Source: Neobacillus citreus (GTDB lineage Bacteria; Bacillota; Bacilli; Bacillales; Cytobacillaceae). Taken from it: a DNA stretch of 64,000 nucleotides. Both the position numbers and the translations under genes were made by a program. The stretch's first letter is position 1, and each line of letters opens with the position of its first letter. The stretch spans positions 52,301 to 116,300 of the forward strand of contig NZ_JAGYPE020000012.1 of the NCBI RefSeq assembly GCF_018343545.2. The letters are read 5' to 3'. Below, piece by piece: positions 62,430 through 64,000 of the stretch. The notes under the pieces were generated by a model, which ran no database searches, was not told the origin of the DNA, and saw only the letters and a list, made by a program, of their open reading frames with translations.

Positions 62430-63191
62430 ATGGCTTTTTCGATTGAAAGGCGGGACCCGGGATATTTATTATTTACCATTGAAAGAAGCGAAAAGCGAAA
62501 CGCCATAAACTACGATGTTATGGAAGGGCTATTGGAAGCGTTAGAAAAAGCTAGTGAACCTGAGATAAAAGCTCTTGTCATTACGGGGAGCGGTGAGAGT
62601 GCGTTTTGCTCCGGCGGAGACTTATCCGTTTTTCATCTCCTGCACACCAAAGAGGATGCGTATCCAATGCTTTCGAAAATGTCCAATATTCTGTATTCCT
62701 TATTAACCTTGCCCATTCCCACCATTGCACTAATGAACGGTCCAGCGGTTGGCGGCGGCTGTGAGCTTGCTGTTGCCTGTGATTTCCGGCTCGCCAGAAA
62801 AGGCGTTAAAGCAGGGTTTGTTCAAGGAAAACAAGCCATTACGACCGGTTGGGGTGGAGGCTCTATTCTTGTCGAAAAGTTCCCATCCCCATTTGCCATG
62901 AAGCTTTTGATGGAAGCAGACCTCGAAACTGCAGAATATTTAACCGAAACCGGTTTTATTAATCACCTATTCGACGGAGACTCCCTTCAACAATGTGAAG
63001 ATTTCCTTAAGAAAATGCTGTTCAATGATTTAGAGGTTCTCAAATCCTATAAAAGAATATGGATTAATAAGTGGAAGCAAGCAGGCCTTCGTGAAAGAAT
63101 AGAGGAAGAGGTTAAAAACTGTGCCATCCTTTGGGAAAGTGATGCCCATCATCAATATGTAAAAAATTTTATTAAGAAAAACACCAGATAA
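62430..63191 (+). CDS. enoyl-CoA hydratase/isomerase family protein
   Basis: 253-residue crotonase-fold protein: SEKRNAINYDVMEGLLEALE (about 19-38), oxyanion segment SAFCSGGDLSVFH (about 60-72) and ALMNGPAVGGGCELAVACDF (about 102-121). The first catalytic Glu of hydratases is present in GGGCELA, but the second (usually in a QPE motif) aligns with QGK, i.e. Lys, so classical hydratase activity is doubtful; an isomerase, hydrolase or other crotonase-fold reaction is possible. GAGAGGGTG precedes the ATG. Lies between rpmF and rsfA. Confidence 0.82.
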   Translation: MAFSIERRDPGYLLFTIERSEKRNAINYDVMEGLLEALEKASEPEIKALVITGSGESAFCSGGDLSVFHLLHTKEDAYPMLSKMSNILYSLLTLPIPTIALMNGPAVGGGCELAVACDFRLARKGVKAGFVQGKQAITTGWGGGSILVEKFPSPFAMKLLMEADLETAEYLTETGFINHLFDGDSLQQCEDFLKKMLFNDLEVLKSYKRIWINKWKQAGLRERIEEEVKNCAILWESDAHHQYVKNFIKKNTR

Positions 63192-63272
63192 GATGAATTC
63201 ACGGCTCCAGATTAAGTCTATCTTTTCTAGTAGATGCATATGTTTATAAAAACACTACTAGGAGGGGATTTG

Positions 63273-63890
63273 ATGTCACCAACTCGACAAGATGCTTGGA
63301 GCCAAGATGAGGATTTACTACTTGCAGAAGTAGTATTAAGGCATATTCGAGAAGGCGGGACACAGCTTCAAGCATTTGAGGAGGTGGGGAAACAGCTATC
63401 GCGGACACCTGCGGCCTGTGGATTCCGCTGGAACTCATATGTAAGAAAGCAATACAAGTCTGGAATTGAGCTTGCCAAGAAGCAGCGTAAAGAATTGAAA
63501 AAACATATTGCTCCTGTTGAAGCTGATCCAGCCCCTGAAATAATTAAAAAGGAAGCTGTCTCGACCGAGCCAGGGGGTACTTTGACATTTCCGGCTGTCA
63601 TTCAGTTTTTAGAGGGCGTTTTTAAACAAGTAGAGAATTTTGCTGAGCTTGAAGAGGGAAGCAGGAAGTCTTCCGAAAAAATAAAAGAATTAGAAAAGCA
63701 AACTTATTATTTAGCAGCAGAGAATGAAAGACTTACGGAGAACCTAAAGGCCATCGAAGAGGACTACCGTTCATTACTGGAAATTATGGAAAGAGCTCGC
63801 AAAATGGTTGTTCTTCAGGATGAAGACCGTCAATCCAAGGTTAGATTCCAGATGGATAAAAACGGCAACCTGGAAAGAGTAGAGAAATAG
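63273..63890 (+). CDS. ylbO: RsfA/YlbO family prespore transcription factor
   Basis: 205 residues. N-terminal Myb/SANT-like DNA-binding segment (about 4-65; RQDAWSQDEDLLLAEVVLRH, LSRTPAACGFRWNSYVRKQY), Lys/Pro linker, then a long coiled coil (about 110-190). RsfA-type regulators tune sigma-F and sigma-E dependent genes during sporulation. The ATG at 63273 follows AGGAGGGG; a longer frame upstream crosses this box. Terminator follows. Confidence 0.9.
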   Translation: MSPTRQDAWSQDEDLLLAEVVLRHIREGGTQLQAFEEVGKQLSRTPAACGFRWNSYVRKQYKSGIELAKKQRKELKKHIAPVEADPAPEIIKKEAVSTEPGGTLTFPAVIQFLEGVFKQVENFAELEEGSRKSSEKIKELEKQTYYLAAENERLTENLKAIEEDYRSLLEIMERARKMVVLQDEDRQSKVRFQMDKNGNLERVEK

Positions 63891-63918
63891 AAAAAGCGGA
63901 CATCCGGTCCGCTTTTTC
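63891..63918 (+). terminator. terminator of ylbO
   Basis: AAAAAGCGGAC-ATCCG-GTCCGCTTTTT, an 11-bp stem. Confidence 0.9.
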
Positions 63919-64000
63919 GCTTAGCTAATAAGAAAGTATAAACTTTCTGTCGAAAGCTTTATACTTTCTTAACGCATAAATTCAACTACGCCTCTGTCTT
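63912..64000 (+). repeat. dispersed repeat R, copy 3 (cut by the window end)
   Basis: TTAGCTAATAAGAAAGTATA then AATTCAACTACGCCTC as in copy 2, followed by TGTCTT as in copy 1. Between the two blocks it has a 35-bp extra palindrome (AAGAAAGTATAAA/TTTATACTTTCTT around CTTTCTGTCGAAAG) not found in the other copies. The remainder lies beyond the window. Confidence 0.78.

Overview
The window is a chromosomal segment of a low-GC Gram-positive spore former of the family Bacillaceae, close to Bacillus/Neobacillus/Mesobacillus; the sequence alone does not fix the genus. Gene order follows, with gaps, the Bacillus subtilis ykyB-ykuI-ykuL-ccpC-dapH ... rnjA-pdhABCD-speA ... typA-ftsW-pycA-cta ... ylbA-ylbO region. 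Sporulation and coat genes (ylaJ, ylbD, ylbJ, ylbO/rsfA), ATG/GTG/TTG starts with strong AGGAGG-type ribosome binding sites and many short-loop intrinsic terminators agree with this. No rRNA, tRNA, CRISPR or prophage was found.

Region by region: (1) 1-9044: ykyB, a PAS-PAS-GGDEF-EAL c-di-GMP enzyme, the Tat-exported phosphoesterase YkuE, a C39-like lipoprotein, the EAL-type sensor YkuI, YkuJ, the c-di-AMP sensor DarB and the LysR regulator CcpC. (2) 9125-17134: diaminopimelate branch genes dapH-dapL, thioredoxin-like YkuV, a DUF4349 lipoprotein, potassium channel regulator KtrC, RNase J1 with RNA polymerase epsilon, a tiny basic peptide, peptide deformylase and YkyA. (3) 17527-22476: the pyruvate dehydrogenase operon pdhABCD. 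(4) 22626-28898: a small membrane protein, a decayed IS1182-type element, a DUF1885 gene, the dual-function RNA SR1 with its peptide SR1P, speA, a nitronate monooxygenase-like gene, yktA and yktB. (5) 29067-38601: ykzI, suhB, ylaF, typA, ylaH, ylaI, ylaJ, phoH-like ylaK, ylaL, ylaN, ftsW. (6) 38665-50603: pycA, heme A synthesis (ctaA, ctaB), the caa3 oxidase operon ctaCDEF, ctaG, a DUF420 gene and ylbA. (7) 50783-64000: the ylb cluster (ylbB to ylbO) with rsmD, coaD, tmcAL and rpmF.

Most of this is conserved core genome, and I do not see a large undescribed multi-gene system. The most unusual signal is in the two mobile-element remnants. Both are internally deleted IS1182-family elements. Both sit exactly in the intrinsic terminator hairpin of a minus-strand gene. 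Both carry a GC-rich palindromic repeat of about 135 bp, inverted, inside each end. One is flanked by a perfect 17-bp duplication of the terminator hairpin, with a relic end of another copy beside it. A second dispersed repeat (three copies) starts directly at the stop codon of ktrC and of ylaF. Other points are two consensus-perfect CcpN boxes at the SR1 promoter, a 23-residue basic amphipathic peptide gene, and a YkuI homologue that has lost several EAL metal ligands.

Functional links: pyruvate is a hub (pdhABCD, pycA, DarB as a known PycA/Rel partner, CcpC and CcpN-type control); c-di-AMP (DarB, KtrC) and c-di-GMP (GGDEF-EAL, YkuI) signalling both appear; and respiration has a complete heme A plus caa3 oxidase set.
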